This document shows positions 26,354-34,852 of a stretch of DNA of 40,958 nucleotides, piece by piece. Numbering within the stretch: the stretch's first letter is position 1; each line of letters opens with the position of its first letter. Under the pieces are notes generated by a model, which was not told where the DNA came from, made no database searches, and saw nothing but the letters and a program-made list of their open reading frames with translations. The stretch is from the NCBI GenBank assembly GCA_900315775.1, contig ONAJ01000025.1:1-40958 (forward strand). Reading direction: 5' to 3'. Source of the stretch: an uncultured Prevotella sp. (lineage in GTDB: Bacteria; Bacteroidota; Bacteroidia; Bacteroidales; Bacteroidaceae). The translations under genes were made by a program, and so were the position numbers.

Positions 26354-27310
26354 ATGTTCAACCAGAAGATATATGAGCCGAGTGACAAGATGATAAGCAT
26401 CATCTCCGACAACTACAGTTTGTTGGAGAGTCTGGGACGCTTTGGTATCAATCTTGGATTTGGTGATAAGACGGTGCGTGAAGTGTGCGAAGAACAAGGT
26501 GTTGATTCGTACACTTTCCTCGCCATCGTAAACTATTCCGTCAACGGATACCGTCCTACAGAAGGACTCGAACGCATCTCTGTAGAAACAATTCTCCACT
26601 ACCTCAAGGCTTCCCACGAATATTACCTTGACTTCCAACTGCCGCGAATAAGGAAGAATCTTAAAGAAGCTCTCGACGAGAACGACAATCTGGCACGACT
26701 CATTATGAAGATGTACGACCGCTATGCGCACGAGATACGTCAGCACATGAAGTTCGAAGAACAGACGGTCTTTCCGTACGTTGAGAAACTTCTAAAGGGC
26801 GAGGTGTCCGAGGATTACGACATACAGACATTCTCCAAGCATCACGGGCAGACTACCCAGAAACTCCACGAGTTGAAGGACATTATTATAAAATACCTGC
26901 CCTCAAACACTGAGCGCAACAACCGACTCACCTATACTCTCTACGACCTGTACAAGAACGAGGAGTGGCTCGGAGCGCATGCTGAGATAGAGGATAACAT
27001 CTTCATTCCCGCCATCCAGCGCTTGGAGAGACAGCTCTCACAGAACGACGTTTCTGTGAAGATAAGTCAGATGATAAGCAAGAGTCCCGAGGGCAGCGAC
27101 ACTCTCAGCGACCGAGAGAAGGACGTCATTGTGGCGCTTGTTCAGGGAATGTCGAACAAGGAAATTGCCGACCACCTCTGTATCTCTACGAATACCGTCA
27201 TTACGCATCGTAGGAACATTGCACGTAAGTTGCAAATCCATAGTCCTGCAGGACTGACAATCTATGCTATTGTGAATAATCTTGTAGATATCTCCTCAGT
27301 AAAGTTCTGA
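26354..27310 (+). CDS. Hemerythrin-domain LuxR-type transcription regulator
   Basis: A 318-residue three-part protein. Residues 1-75 resemble the N-terminal domain of RIC/ScdA iron-centre repair proteins (MISIISDNYSLLESLGRFGI, VREVCEEQGVD). Residues about 80-230 look like a hemerythrin di-iron helix bundle: H in ASHEYYL, HMKFEE, FSKHHGQ and AHAEIEDN offer the His/Glu ligands. Residues about 255-318 are a LuxR helix-turn-helix (LSDREKDVIVALVQG, SNKEIADHLCISTNTVITHR). It should sense oxygen, nitric oxide or iron state and control transcription; that is inference from the parts. It starts 20 nt after rny and converges on a second LuxR gene, with 4 nt between the stops. Confidence 0.85.
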   Translation: MFNQKIYEPSDKMISIISDNYSLLESLGRFGINLGFGDKTVREVCEEQGVDSYTFLAIVNYSVNGYRPTEGLERISVETILHYLKASHEYYLDFQLPRIRKNLKEALDENDNLARLIMKMYDRYAHEIRQHMKFEEQTVFPYVEKLLKGEVSEDYDIQTFSKHHGQTTQKLHELKDIIIKYLPSNTERNNRLTYTLYDLYKNEEWLGAHAEIEDNIFIPAIQRLERQLSQNDVSVKISQMISKSPEGSDTLSDREKDVIVALVQGMSNKEIADHLCISTNTVITHRRNIARKLQIHSPAGLTIYAIVNNLVDISSVKF

Positions 27311-27314
27311 GGTC

Positions 27315-27902
27315 TTATATCTTGTTCATATCTACAAAGCCGTGAATAACGGCATACATGGTAAGGGCGCTGACACTCTTCACGCCCAGTTTCTCCATAA
27401 TATTCTTTCTGTGTGTTATTACTGTCGATAGCTCAATGTTAAGCTTCGCAGCAATCTCTTTGTTTATGAAGCCCTGAACGATGAGCACCATCACCTCCGT
27501 CTCACGGGGTGTTAGCAGAGAGCCTTTGTTGTCGCCCTTCGCTGCCTCAGGGTGGTGCGGATGTCCTTTGTGCTCTAATGCCAGCAGACTGTGTACGAAC
27601 TGTCGTTCGGGCTGGTTTACGCAGAGCGTGTTGAAGTCGGGCACGTATTGTTCCTCCGAAGTAGTAAGGACTATGGTCTTTCGACTGTTGTCGTTAAAAA
27701 ACAGTCTGTTGGAGAGGAAGATATTCATCGTCACGAAGATGTGCACGTAGTTCTCGGGACCTTCATCAAGGAAACTCTCGAAATCCTCGAAACTGTCTAT
27801 CTCGACCATCGGCATAGCACCTCCAATAAGCTGTTTAAGCCCCAACACCGCGAGGGTGTTGGGGTCTAATATAGCCATCTTTGGTTTATTCGAATTATGC
27901 AT
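27315..27902 (-). CDS. LuxR-type regulator with degenerate receiver domain
   Basis: A 195-residue regulator. The N-terminal part (MAILDPNTLAVLGLKQLI) looks like strand one of a response-regulator receiver, but no phosphoacceptor aspartate stands at the expected strand-three end (HIFVTMNIFL), so it is a pseudo-receiver. The C-terminal LuxR HTH (LTPRETEVMVLIVQG, NKEIAAKLNIELSTVITHRKNI) closely resembles that of the convergent hemerythrin regulator, including TVITHR of the recognition helix. The ATG at 27902 lies inside a 14-bp repeat; an alternative start is the ATG at 27876-27878. It follows mmdB by 20 nt with no promoter seen, so it may be co-transcribed with the decarboxylase genes. Confidence 0.85.
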   Translation of the reverse strand: MHNSNKPKMAILDPNTLAVLGLKQLIGGAMPMVEIDSFEDFESFLDEGPENYVHIFVTMNIFLSNRLFFNDNSRKTIVLTTSEEQYVPDFNTLCVNQPERQFVHSLLALEHKGHPHHPEAAKGDNKGSLLTPRETEVMVLIVQGFINKEIAAKLNIELSTVITHRKNIMEKLGVKSVSALTMYAVIHGFVDMNKI

Positions 27903-27924
27903 TATGAATTATGCATTATGAATT
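27892..27924. repeat. 14-bp tandem repeat over the luxR start and mmdB stop
   Basis: GAATTATGCATTAT at 27892-27905 and 27906-27919 plus five bases of a third copy. On the minus strand it contains the luxR ATG, and it reaches the mmdB stop codon. Confidence 0.9.
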
Positions 27925-29080
27925 AGCTTAGGAATCCCAGCAGTGCACCAGCAGCAACGGCAGAGCCTATGACACCAGCCACGTTAGGACCCATAGCGTG
28001 CATCAGCAGGAAGTTATGGCGGTCGTACTCCAGACCCATGTTGTTAGAGATACGTGCCGACATAGGTACTGCGCTGACACCAGCATTACCAATCAGCGGG
28101 TTAATCTTCTTGTCTTTCGGGAGGAACAGGTTCATAAGCTTCACGAAGCATATACCGCTTGCAGAAGCCACGATAAATGCGCACGCTCCGAGGAAGAAGA
28201 TGAATATAGTCTTCATTGTGAGGAACTCGCTCGCTTGTGTTGAGCATCCTACGGTAAGACCCAGCAGCATCACTACGATGTCGTTGAGAGCTGTTCCTGC
28301 TGTCTTTGCCAGACGTGTTGTCTTACCAGACTCCTTGAGGAGATTTCCGAAGAACAGCATTCCCAGGAGTGGCAGACCCGAAGGTACTATGAATGTAGTG
28401 AGCAACAAACCGATGATAGGGAAGAGTATGCGCTCTGTCTGACTAACGCTACGTGGCGCCTTCATCTTTATTACGCGCTCCTTCTTTGTGGTGAGCAGAC
28501 GCATCAAAGGTGGCTGGATAACAGGAACCAGCGCCATATATGAGTATGCGCAGACAGCGATAGCACCCATGAGGTTCGGAGCCAGTTTCGACGACAGGAA
28601 TATTGCCGTAGGACCGTCGGCACCACCGATGATGGCGATACCTGCTGCCTGGTTAGGTTCGAAACCTAAGGCAAGAGCTGTCATGTAAGCTCCGAAGATA
28701 CCAAACTGTGCTGCCGCTCCGATAAGTATCAGTCGGGGGTTGGCAATAAGTGCCGAGAAGTCGGTCATAGCACCGATTCCCAGGAATACCAGCGGAGGAT
28801 ACCATCCCTGTCGAACGCCCTGATAGAAGATGTTCAGCACCGAGTTGTCCTCGTAGAGACCAATCTCCAGTCCTGCGTCAGCGCGGAAAGGAATGTTTCC
28901 AAGAATAATACCCAGTCCTATGGGCACAAGTAGCAGCGGCTCGAAATCCTTCTTTATGGCAAGCCAGATGAAGAATATGCCGACAACTATCATTATCAGG
29001 TTGCCCGACGTGGCGTTGGCAAATCCTGTATATGTCAGGAACTCATTAAAGTTCTGAACTATAAGTTCTGTAAAGCTCAT
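27923..29080 (-). CDS. mmdB: Na+-translocating decarboxylase beta subunit
   Basis: A 385-residue integral membrane protein of the OadB/MmdB/GcdB family, which couples decarboxylation of the biotin-bound carboxyl group to Na+ export. About ten hydrophobic helices are visible, with the conserved FLGIGAMTDFSALIANP stretch containing the key aspartate, GIAIIGGADGPTAIF, and NAGVSAVPMSAR near the end. The start is set at 29080 (MSFTELIVQNF) rather than a TTG codon at 29122. A 21-bp sequence identical to one before mutB lies 4 nt upstream. The neighbouring mut genes make methylmalonyl-CoA the likely substrate; by sequence alone oxaloacetate is possible. Confidence 0.9.
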   Translation of the reverse strand: MSFTELIVQNFNEFLTYTGFANATSGNLIMIVVGIFFIWLAIKKDFEPLLLVPIGLGIILGNIPFRADAGLEIGLYEDNSVLNIFYQGVRQGWYPPLVFLGIGAMTDFSALIANPRLILIGAAAQFGIFGAYMTALALGFEPNQAAGIAIIGGADGPTAIFLSSKLAPNLMGAIAVCAYSYMALVPVIQPPLMRLLTTKKERVIKMKAPRSVSQTERILFPIIGLLLTTFIVPSGLPLLGMLFFGNLLKESGKTTRLAKTAGTALNDIVVMLLGLTVGCSTQASEFLTMKTIFIFFLGACAFIVASASGICFVKLMNLFLPKDKKINPLIGNAGVSAVPMSARISNNMGLEYDRHNFLLMHAMGPNVAGVIGSAVAAGALLGFLS

Positions 29081-29084
29081 CGAA

Positions 29085-29105
29085 TTATTTACTATTTGAC
29101 GATTT
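29085..29105 (-). repeat. 21-bp sequence before mmdB, identical to one before mutB
   Basis: On the minus strand it begins AAATCGTCAAATAGTAAATA and ends 4 nt before the mmdB ATG. The same 21 bases are at 34880-34900 on the plus strand, 5 nt before the mutB ATG. Confidence 0.85.
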
Positions 29106-29141
29106 TCTATTTTTTCGAACAAGTTCTCAAGGAACTCCTAT

Positions 29142-29591
29142 TTATCCTATTGTCACCAGTACAGAGCCCTCCATAACGGTGTCGCCCTGCTTTACCATTA
29201 TAGAAGTGATGGTACCTGTTGTCTCTGCCTCGATGTTGTTCTGCATCTTCATTGCCTCGAGAATAACAACGGTCTGTCCTTCTTTAACCTGCTGTCCTAC
29301 GGTAACGCACACTTCAGTGATAGTTCCTGGCAGTGGGGCGGTAACCTTTGTTCCTGCGCCGGCAGCAGCTGCGGGCTGTGCTGCAGGTTGTGGAGCGGGC
29401 TGTGCAGGAGCGGCTGCTGCTGGTTTTGGTGCTTCCACCTTAACCTTTGCCTTTGGTGCCGCCTTGATAGGCTGCTTTGTCTCTACTTCGAACGGAATGC
29501 CGTTAACTGTCACTTTTGCAACGTTGCCTTCAACGTTCTCTATCTCTACGTCGTAATCGACGCCCTGAACTGTATATTGAAATTTACTCAT
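29142..29591 (-). CDS. mmdC: Biotin carboxyl carrier subunit of the decarboxylase
   Basis: A 149-residue biotinyl protein that shuttles the carboxyl group from the carboxyltransferase to the membrane beta subunit. An N-terminal beta-strand domain (residues 1-40) is followed by an Ala/Pro swinging linker (about 43-78) and a biotinyl domain with EAMKM, K115 being biotinylated. The linker and size match the MmdC/OadA-type carrier rather than AccB. GGAG touches the start codon. It lies between oadG and mmdB, 61 nt before mmdB. A hairpin at 29610-29639 lies just upstream. Confidence 0.9.
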   Translation of the reverse strand: MSKFQYTVQGVDYDVEIENVEGNVAKVTVNGIPFEVETKQPIKAAPKAKVKVEAPKPAAAAPAQPAPQPAAQPAAAAGAGTKVTAPLPGTITEVCVTVGQQVKEGQTVVILEAMKMQNNIEAETTGTITSIMVKQGDTVMEGSVLVTIG

Positions 29592-29609
29592 CTCCTTTAT
29601 TTCTTTTAG

Positions 29610-29639
29610 TCGCTACGCTTTGTAAAAGCGCTAAAGCGA
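29610..29639 (-). promoter_or_regulatory. Hairpin between oadG and mmdC
   Basis: Nested inverted repeats: outer TCGCT/AGCGA (29610-29614 with 29635-29639), inner CGCTTT/AAAGCG (29616-29621 with 29625-29630), loop of 3. There is no T run, so a processing site or stability element is more likely than a terminator. Confidence 0.55.
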
Positions 29640-29640
29640 T

Positions 29641-29682
29641 TTCTATTTGACGATTTATTTACTATTTTACTATTTCTATTTA
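29641..29682. repeat. AT-rich ATTTACTATTT-type repeat after oadG
   Basis: A run of ATTTGACGATTT, ATTTACTATTTTACTATTT and related words, of the same family as 29085-29105, 34415-34477 and 34853-34900. It overlaps the oadG stop codon. Confidence 0.7.
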
Positions 29683-30618
29683 GTGATTCCACGCACTGTG
29701 ACGTGGTCTTATTGTGATGATACCACTCTCTGTGTCGTGTTCATTGTTCTGGTAGTCCTTCAGCGCCATAGCGATGACAGCCATATATACCTCGCGGTCT
29801 ATGCCCTGTGTGTGCAGACCGTCCTTGAGCATTACCTTTGTCTTGTGAGCTCCCTCGTGGATAATCTCACTCGTTACTACGGCTGCCTTGATAGGCTGGA
29901 TGTTCTTTGCTCTCTTCAGTGTGCGCTGGTGAACGATGATTACGCCCAGAATGCTGAAGAATGCGTATAGCAGTGTAAGACAGGTGAACACGATGCCCAT
30001 AGAAAGCACTGTGATGACGATGCCGTGAGGGTCGTCGCGCTTCAGCTTGGCTATCTTGCTCTCGTTGACCTGTATGCTGTTGGCAATACCAGGAGTAACG
30101 TGCTCTGCATCCTTAACAACCCAGATCTCTGCACCGTCAGTCTTGCGGGCATAGGAGGTGTTCTCCTTCAGGGCAGGAATGCTGATAGAGTCGATGATGT
30201 CGATACCGTTAGCGTCGTAGAGAGCCACCCATGTAGGTTCTCCGGGCTTCACGGTTTGTGTCAGGTGGAGCGTTCCGTCGGTAGGGATAGAATTCAGGAA
30301 GAGTACCAGATGCTCCTGACCGCCCATCGATGTCCTTGTGTCGCCGTTGGGGATGATGCTCATCATCTTTATTCTCTCAGGTGCTGACAGCTGTTTGTTC
30401 AGCGTTGCTCTGTTTGTGGAAATGTACATGCCTCGGATGTTGTACGTAGAGAACGACTTGTTGGTCAGCTCTACCCAGGGCAGGTGTTTCCCGAACTCGT
30501 CCTGAATGCTGGCACTGTTGTTTGTCACCACCTCGTTAATCTTGATGTTCTTCGCTCCCTGTGCGAACATCGAAGTACATAGGGCGACAAGTGCCAATGA
30601 CAGTAGAATTTTTTTCAT
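29680..30618 (-). CDS. OadG-type subunit fused to a secreted lamin-tail-like domain
   Basis: A 312-residue protein. A signal peptide (MKKILLSLALVALCTSMFAQ) precedes an exported domain of about 155 residues (KINEVVTNNSASIQDEFGKHLPWVELTN, later HLPWVEL-type and GIDIIDSISIPAL strands) that resembles the lamin-tail (LTD) fold. A transmembrane helix (about 203-228) and a cytosolic C-terminus follow, the OadG part that normally anchors the decarboxylase complex and contacts its carboxyltransferase. Ordinary OadG is about 80-120 residues with no large exported domain. It lies 28 nt after the transporter gene and before the biotin carrier. Confidence 0.8.
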   Translation of the reverse strand: MKKILLSLALVALCTSMFAQGAKNIKINEVVTNNSASIQDEFGKHLPWVELTNKSFSTYNIRGMYISTNRATLNKQLSAPERIKMMSIIPNGDTRTSMGGQEHLVLFLNSIPTDGTLHLTQTVKPGEPTWVALYDANGIDIIDSISIPALKENTSYARKTDGAEIWVVKDAEHVTPGIANSIQVNESKIAKLKRDDPHGIVITVLSMGIVFTCLTLLYAFFSILGVIIVHQRTLKRAKNIQPIKAAVVTSEIIHEGAHKTKVMLKDGLHTQGIDREVYMAVIAMALKDYQNNEHDTESGIITIRPRHSAWNH

Positions 30619-30646
30619 TTATTTATAGTAGTTATATTGTTTTTGT

Positions 30647-32353
30647 TTATCCGCAGAAGAAGAGCACTATTACCTGTGCCGTAAATATCCTGAGGAACAT
30701 TGACAGAGGATATACCGTAGAGTATCCCACCGCCGGTGCTTCCTTAGAGCATATGCTGTTGGCGTAGGCAAGTGCTGGCGGGTCGGTATATGTACCTGCT
30801 ATCATACCCATTATCGTGAAGTAGTTGAACTTGTGTCTTATGCGTGCTACAGGACCTACGAGGAGTATAGGTATTATGGTAATGAGGAAACCGGTGAGCA
30901 CGTACAACATTCCGTCGCCGTTGACGAGGGTGTTGTAGAACCCTGCTCCCGCCTTTATTCCCACGCTGGCAAGGAAGAGCACCAGTCCTATCTCGCGAAG
31001 CATCATGTTGGCACTCGTCGTAGTATAGGTAACCAACTTCACCTTGTAGCCGTAACGACCTATAAGGATGGCTATGATCAGCGGTCCGCCGGCAATACCC
31101 AGTTTCAAAGGCACGGGCATGCCTGGTATGGTGAGAGGCAGCGAACCGAAGACGATGCCCACGATGATACCAATGAATATGGTAGCTATGTTTGGCGCGT
31201 CAAGACGGCGTATGGAGTTACCCATCTTTGATGCTACCTGGTCAACAGCGTCCTCAGGACCTACCACCATAATCCTGTCGCCCACCTGCAGCGGCAGCGT
31301 AGGACTGGCGAAGATGTCCATTCCGTGACGTGTCAGACGGGTGACGTTAACGCCGTGAAGTCGTGACAGGTGCAACTCGCCGAGAGTTTTTCCGTTAACC
31401 CTTGGGTTAGTTACCAGAATACGTTTCGACACCATCGGCTGGTCTTGTTTCTCCCATTCTACTTCTATTACAGGACCTATGAATGCTGTTATCGCTTCGG
31501 CATCTGGAGCAGCGCAAACCACGTAGAGCTGGTCGCCAACGTGGAAGACGGTATCGCGGTTAGGGGTGCTGACGTGTCCGTCGTGCAGTATTCGTGAACA
31601 TACGAAGTCGCGGTTAAGGAACTGATGAACCTGCATCAGCGTCTTGCCCTCGAGGTAAGTATTTGATACCTGCAGGTGCATGTGGTGAGGTTTTACTGCA
31701 GTGTTTTCCTCTGCCTCCTGGTTCATGCGTCTCTCCTCCTTTTGTAGGTCTATGTTACAGATGTACTTTATGGCTATGGTAGCACCGATGATACCCAGCA
31801 CACCTAAGGGGTATGCACATGCATAACCGCTGGCTATCTGGGGAATGTCTGCCTCGTTTGCAAATACGCTTGTCAGCGCTCCGTTGGCAGCACCAAGACC
31901 TGGGGTATTGGTAACGGCTCCGTAGAGTGTACCCACCATCATCGGGAGGTTGTCGGTGTTGTTGGTGTCAAAGAAGATGTAGTAACAGGCGAACATCACC
32001 AGCACGTTAAGAAGAATACATGCCGTAGCAAGTCCGTTGAGTTTCATTCCCGCCTTTCCGAAGCTCTCAAAGAAACCCGGTCCTACCTGAAGACCAATCA
32101 TAAAGACGAAAAGTACGAGTCCAAACTCCTGGATAAACGTCAATGTGGAGTCGGGAGCGGTAAAGCCTATGTGTCCCGCAAGGATTCCTGCGAAGAGCAC
32201 AAAGGTGACGCCCAGCGAGATGCCGCCGATTTTCACTTTTCCAAGCAAAACGCCAATAGCAATTACTACGGAATAGAGCAGCACGATGTGTGCTACTGAG
32301 TCGGTAGTGGTAAACAAATCAATTAACCAACTTATAGAATTCATTGATTCCAT
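30647..32353 (-). CDS. AspT/YidE/YbjL-family transporter with two RCK_C domains
   Basis: A 568-residue inner-membrane protein with five hydrophobic helices on each side of a cytosolic middle. The two halves share the duplicated aspartate:alanine-exchanger-type layout ([18 protein letters not shown] in the first, [18 protein letters not shown] in the second). Between them (about 215-385) lie two RCK_C/TrkA_C ligand-sensing domains. The family exports or exchanges small carboxylates or amino acids. As the first gene of the decarboxylase unit, a succinate or other dicarboxylate role is plausible but unproven. The start is M1 (32353); M4 is an alternative. The promoter is at 32407-32414. Confidence 0.85.
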   Translation of the reverse strand: MESMNSISWLIDLFTTTDSVAHIVLLYSVVIAIGVLLGKVKIGGISLGVTFVLFAGILAGHIGFTAPDSTLTFIQEFGLVLFVFMIGLQVGPGFFESFGKAGMKLNGLATACILLNVLVMFACYYIFFDTNNTDNLPMMVGTLYGAVTNTPGLGAANGALTSVFANEADIPQIASGYACAYPLGVLGIIGATIAIKYICNIDLQKEERRMNQEAEENTAVKPHHMHLQVSNTYLEGKTLMQVHQFLNRDFVCSRILHDGHVSTPNRDTVFHVGDQLYVVCAAPDAEAITAFIGPVIEVEWEKQDQPMVSKRILVTNPRVNGKTLGELHLSRLHGVNVTRLTRHGMDIFASPTLPLQVGDRIMVVGPEDAVDQVASKMGNSIRRLDAPNIATIFIGIIVGIVFGSLPLTIPGMPVPLKLGIAGGPLIIAILIGRYGYKVKLVTYTTTSANMMLREIGLVLFLASVGIKAGAGFYNTLVNGDGMLYVLTGFLITIIPILLVGPVARIRHKFNYFTIMGMIAGTYTDPPALAYANSICSKEAPAVGYSTVYPLSMFLRIFTAQVIVLFFCG

Positions 32354-32406
32354 TCTACACCTTCTTTATACCTATTTATATATTATGCTTTCTCTAAATT
32401 TGCTTG

Positions 32407-32414
32407 CAAAGGTA
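32407..32414 (-). promoter_or_regulatory. -7 box for the transporter/decarboxylase unit
   Basis: Minus-strand TACCTTTG followed by C, with a minus-strand TTG at 32433-32435, 18 bp away. It is divergent from the mutA promoter across about 95 bp, so the two propionate-pathway units could share control sequences. Confidence 0.65.
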
Positions 32415-32483
32415 CAAAGAAATTGCGCAACTCAATCATTTTTGTGCAACTATTTTCCATAAAAATGAAATATTTATAAAATA

Positions 32484-32517
32484 TTTGTATGTTTGCGGAA
32501 AAAGTTTACTACCTTTG
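32484..32517 (+). promoter_or_regulatory. Promoter of mutA
   Basis: TACCTTTG at 32510-32517 followed by C, with TTTG at 32484-32487 (22 bp away) or 32492-32495 (14 bp). The leader to the ATG at 32559 is about 37 nt. Confidence 0.65.
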
Positions 32518-32558
32518 CAGCTAATTAGAAAAACAACTATAAATATAAAAAAACAATT

Positions 32559-34412
32559 ATGTCAAACAAAGAAAAACTCTTTGCCGAGTTTGTTGCGCCC
32601 ACCACTCAAGAGTGGCTGGACAAGATAGAAGTTGACCTGAAGGGGGCCGACTTCCAGAAAAGACTCGTGTGGAGAACAAACGAAGGGTTCAACGTACAGC
32701 CCTTCTATCGTCGTGAAGACCTGAAAGACCTCAAGGCTCCCGAGGCTATGCCGGGAGAGTTCCCCTTTGTACGTGGTAATCACAAGGACAACAACGAGTG
32801 GTACGTTCGTCAGAACATCGTCGTTGAAGACCCTAAAGAGGCCAATGCTAAGGCTCTCGACATCCTTAACAAGGGCGTTAACTCTATTGGCTTCCGCATC
32901 AAGGGTAAGGACGTTAGTGCCGAACTCGTAGAAACACTTCTCAAGGACATTCGTTTGGACATCGTCGAGGTAAGCTACCGCACCTGTCAGCACCACGCTC
33001 AGGAGCTGGCAGAAATCCTCGTGAAGTACTTCGAGAAGCAGGGCTACGACAAACGTAAGATTGTCGGTGGAGTAGGTTATGACCCCATCGACCAGATGCT
33101 CCAGAAGGGTAAGGACACTACCGACCTCATCGGTGCTATGCCCCGTCTGGTGGAGACTCTCAAGGACTATCCCAACCTGCGTTGCGTGATGGTACATACC
33201 GACACGCTCAACAATGCCGGTTCGTACATCGTACAGGAGCTGGGCTACGCCCTTGCCTGGGGTAATGAGTATATGCAGCAGCTCACCGATGCAGGTATCG
33301 ACGCTGACCTCGCTGCTCAGAGCATTAAGTTCTACATGGGTATCTCCGAGAACTACTTCATGGAGATTGCCAAGTTCCGTGCCGCACGTATGCTGTGGGC
33401 ACAGATTGTAAAGAAGTATGACGTCAAGGACGACAACTCTTGCAAGATGATTATCAACGCTTCCACCTCTACCTACAACCAGACTGTTTTCGACAGCTAC
33501 GTAAACATGCTGCGTTCACAGACTGAGGCTATGAGTGCTGCCCTCGCAGGTATCCACTCTATGGTGGTAACTCCGTTCGACGCTGCCTACGAGAAACCGA
33601 CAGACTTCTCCGAGCGCATTGCTCGCAACCAGCAGCTAATTATCAAGGAAGAGAGCCACTTCGACCGCATCGTGGACCCAGGTGCAGGCTCTTACTATAT
33701 AGAGCACCTCACCGATGCCCTCGCACAGGAGGGATGGAAGCTGTTCCTCAAGGTTGAGGAAGAGGGTGGTTTCCTTGAGGCTGTTAAGAAGGGTACCGTT
33801 CAGGACGACATCAACGCAACAAACGTTAAGCGTCACGGTGACGCCGCTAAGCGCAAGGAGTTCATCCTGGGTACCAACCAGTTCCCTAACTTCACCGAGA
33901 AGAGCGAAGGCAAGCGTGCTGTTAGCAAGACTTGCTGCTGTGGCGACAAACAGGGCTGCGAGGCTCCTTTCAAGAAGCTCGAGAGCACACGTCTTGCTGC
34001 CGACTTCGAAGACCTCCGCATACATACCGAAGAGACAAAGGTTCCAACAGCCTTCATGCTCACCATCGGTAACCTCGCTATGCGTCAGGCTCGCGCCCAG
34101 TTCTCTTGTAACTTCCTTGCCTGCGCTGGCTACAAGGTTATCGACAACCTCGGCTTCAAGACCGTTGAAGAGGGTGTTGACGCAGCGCTCAAGGCAAAGG
34201 CTGATATCGTAGTCATCTGCTCATCAGACGACGAGTACGCAGAGTACGCCATCCCGGCATTCAAGTATCTGGATGGTCGCGCAATGTTCGTCGTAGCTGG
34301 TGCTCCAGCATGTATGGAGGACCTCAAGGCAGCAGGCATCGAGAACTTCATCCACGTAAAGTGTAATGTCCTCGAGACTTTGAAAGAATATAATGCTAAG
34401 TTAGGTATTTAG
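32559..34412 (+). CDS. mutA: Methylmalonyl-CoA mutase small subunit
   Basis: A 617-residue non-catalytic partner in the heterodimeric adenosylcobalamin enzyme that interconverts succinyl-CoA and methylmalonyl-CoA. The TIM-barrel half carries family motifs such as INASTSTYNQTVFDSYVNMLRS and DPGAGSYYIE. The C-terminal domain has the flavodoxin-like fold (IVVICSSDDEYAEY) but no DxHxxG, as expected for the small subunit that binds no cobalamin. An unusual cysteine cluster, CCCGDKQGC (C459, C460, C461, C467), lies in the linker between the domains. It is first in the mutA - four-helix-bundle - mutB order. Confidence 0.93.
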   Translation: MSNKEKLFAEFVAPTTQEWLDKIEVDLKGADFQKRLVWRTNEGFNVQPFYRREDLKDLKAPEAMPGEFPFVRGNHKDNNEWYVRQNIVVEDPKEANAKALDILNKGVNSIGFRIKGKDVSAELVETLLKDIRLDIVEVSYRTCQHHAQELAEILVKYFEKQGYDKRKIVGGVGYDPIDQMLQKGKDTTDLIGAMPRLVETLKDYPNLRCVMVHTDTLNNAGSYIVQELGYALAWGNEYMQQLTDAGIDADLAAQSIKFYMGISENYFMEIAKFRAARMLWAQIVKKYDVKDDNSCKMIINASTSTYNQTVFDSYVNMLRSQTEAMSAALAGIHSMVVTPFDAAYEKPTDFSERIARNQQLIIKEESHFDRIVDPGAGSYYIEHLTDALAQEGWKLFLKVEEEGGFLEAVKKGTVQDDINATNVKRHGDAAKRKEFILGTNQFPNFTEKSEGKRAVSKTCCCGDKQGCEAPFKKLESTRLAADFEDLRIHTEETKVPTAFMLTIGNLAMRQARAQFSCNFLACAGYKVIDNLGFKTVEEGVDAALKAKADIVVICSSDDEYAEYAIPAFKYLDGRAMFVVAGAPACMEDLKAAGIENFIHVKCNVLETLKEYNAKLGI

Positions 34413-34414
34413 TT

Positions 34415-34477
34415 TAATTTACGATTTCACTATTTACGATTTACGATTTATTTTTCGATTTGACTATTTAGTTATTT
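34415..34477. repeat. AT-rich repeat left of the four-helix-bundle gene
   Basis: Repeated ATTTACGATTT, CACTATTT and GATTTGACTATTT words. ATTTACGATTTAT at 34439-34451 is a perfect 13-bp inverted copy of 34853-34865 on the other side of the gene. Confidence 0.8.
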
Positions 34478-34852
34478 ATGAATAAGGAAGAGTTGCGTGA
34501 GAGGTTGACTGTATTCGCAGTAAGAATCGTGAAGATGGTCGATGCTATGCCTTCAAGTGTAGCGGGACAAGCCATTGCACGTCAGGTTATCCGCTCTGGC
34601 ACTTCTCCTTCAGCCAATTACAGGGCTGCCTGTCTCGCAAAATCAGATAAGGATTTCATCAATAAGTTAAAGATGGTTGAGGAAGAACTTGATGAAACGT
34701 GTCACTGGCTTGAAATAATCATGCGTAGTGAATTGATGAAAGAATCACGTATGAAACCATTACATCAAGAATGTTCAGAGTTGTTAAATATCATTGCTAA
34801 GTCAATAATAACGACAAAAACAAGAGTGAACACCGATAAAATAGTAAAATAA
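34478..34852 (+). CDS. Four-helix-bundle protein (23S-rRNA intervening-sequence type)
   Basis: A 124-residue all-helical protein of the S23/IVS four-helix-bundle family: VFAVRIVKMVDAMP, then QVIRSGTSPSANYRAA, the DKDFINKLKMVEEELDETCHWLEI core and a C-terminal helix. Members were found inside 23S rRNA genes flanked by inverted repeats, and as Avd partners of diversity-generating retroelements; most stand-alone ones have no known role. Here it separates mutA from mutB, which are usually adjacent, and is bounded by inverted AT-rich repeats (13 bp perfect). This suggests a late insertion rather than a mutase subunit. No reverse transcriptase is in the window. Confidence 0.85.
   Translation: MNKEELRERLTVFAVRIVKMVDAMPSSVAGQAIARQVIRSGTSPSANYRAACLAKSDKDFINKLKMVEEELDETCHWLEIIMRSELMKESRMKPLHQECSELLNIIAKSIITTKTRVNTDKIVK

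Noticed and set aside
29081-29122. Longer mmdB from codon 29122
   Set aside because: The codon there is TTG, and the extension is encoded by the AT-rich repeat; the ATG at 29080 begins the conserved hydrophobic protein.
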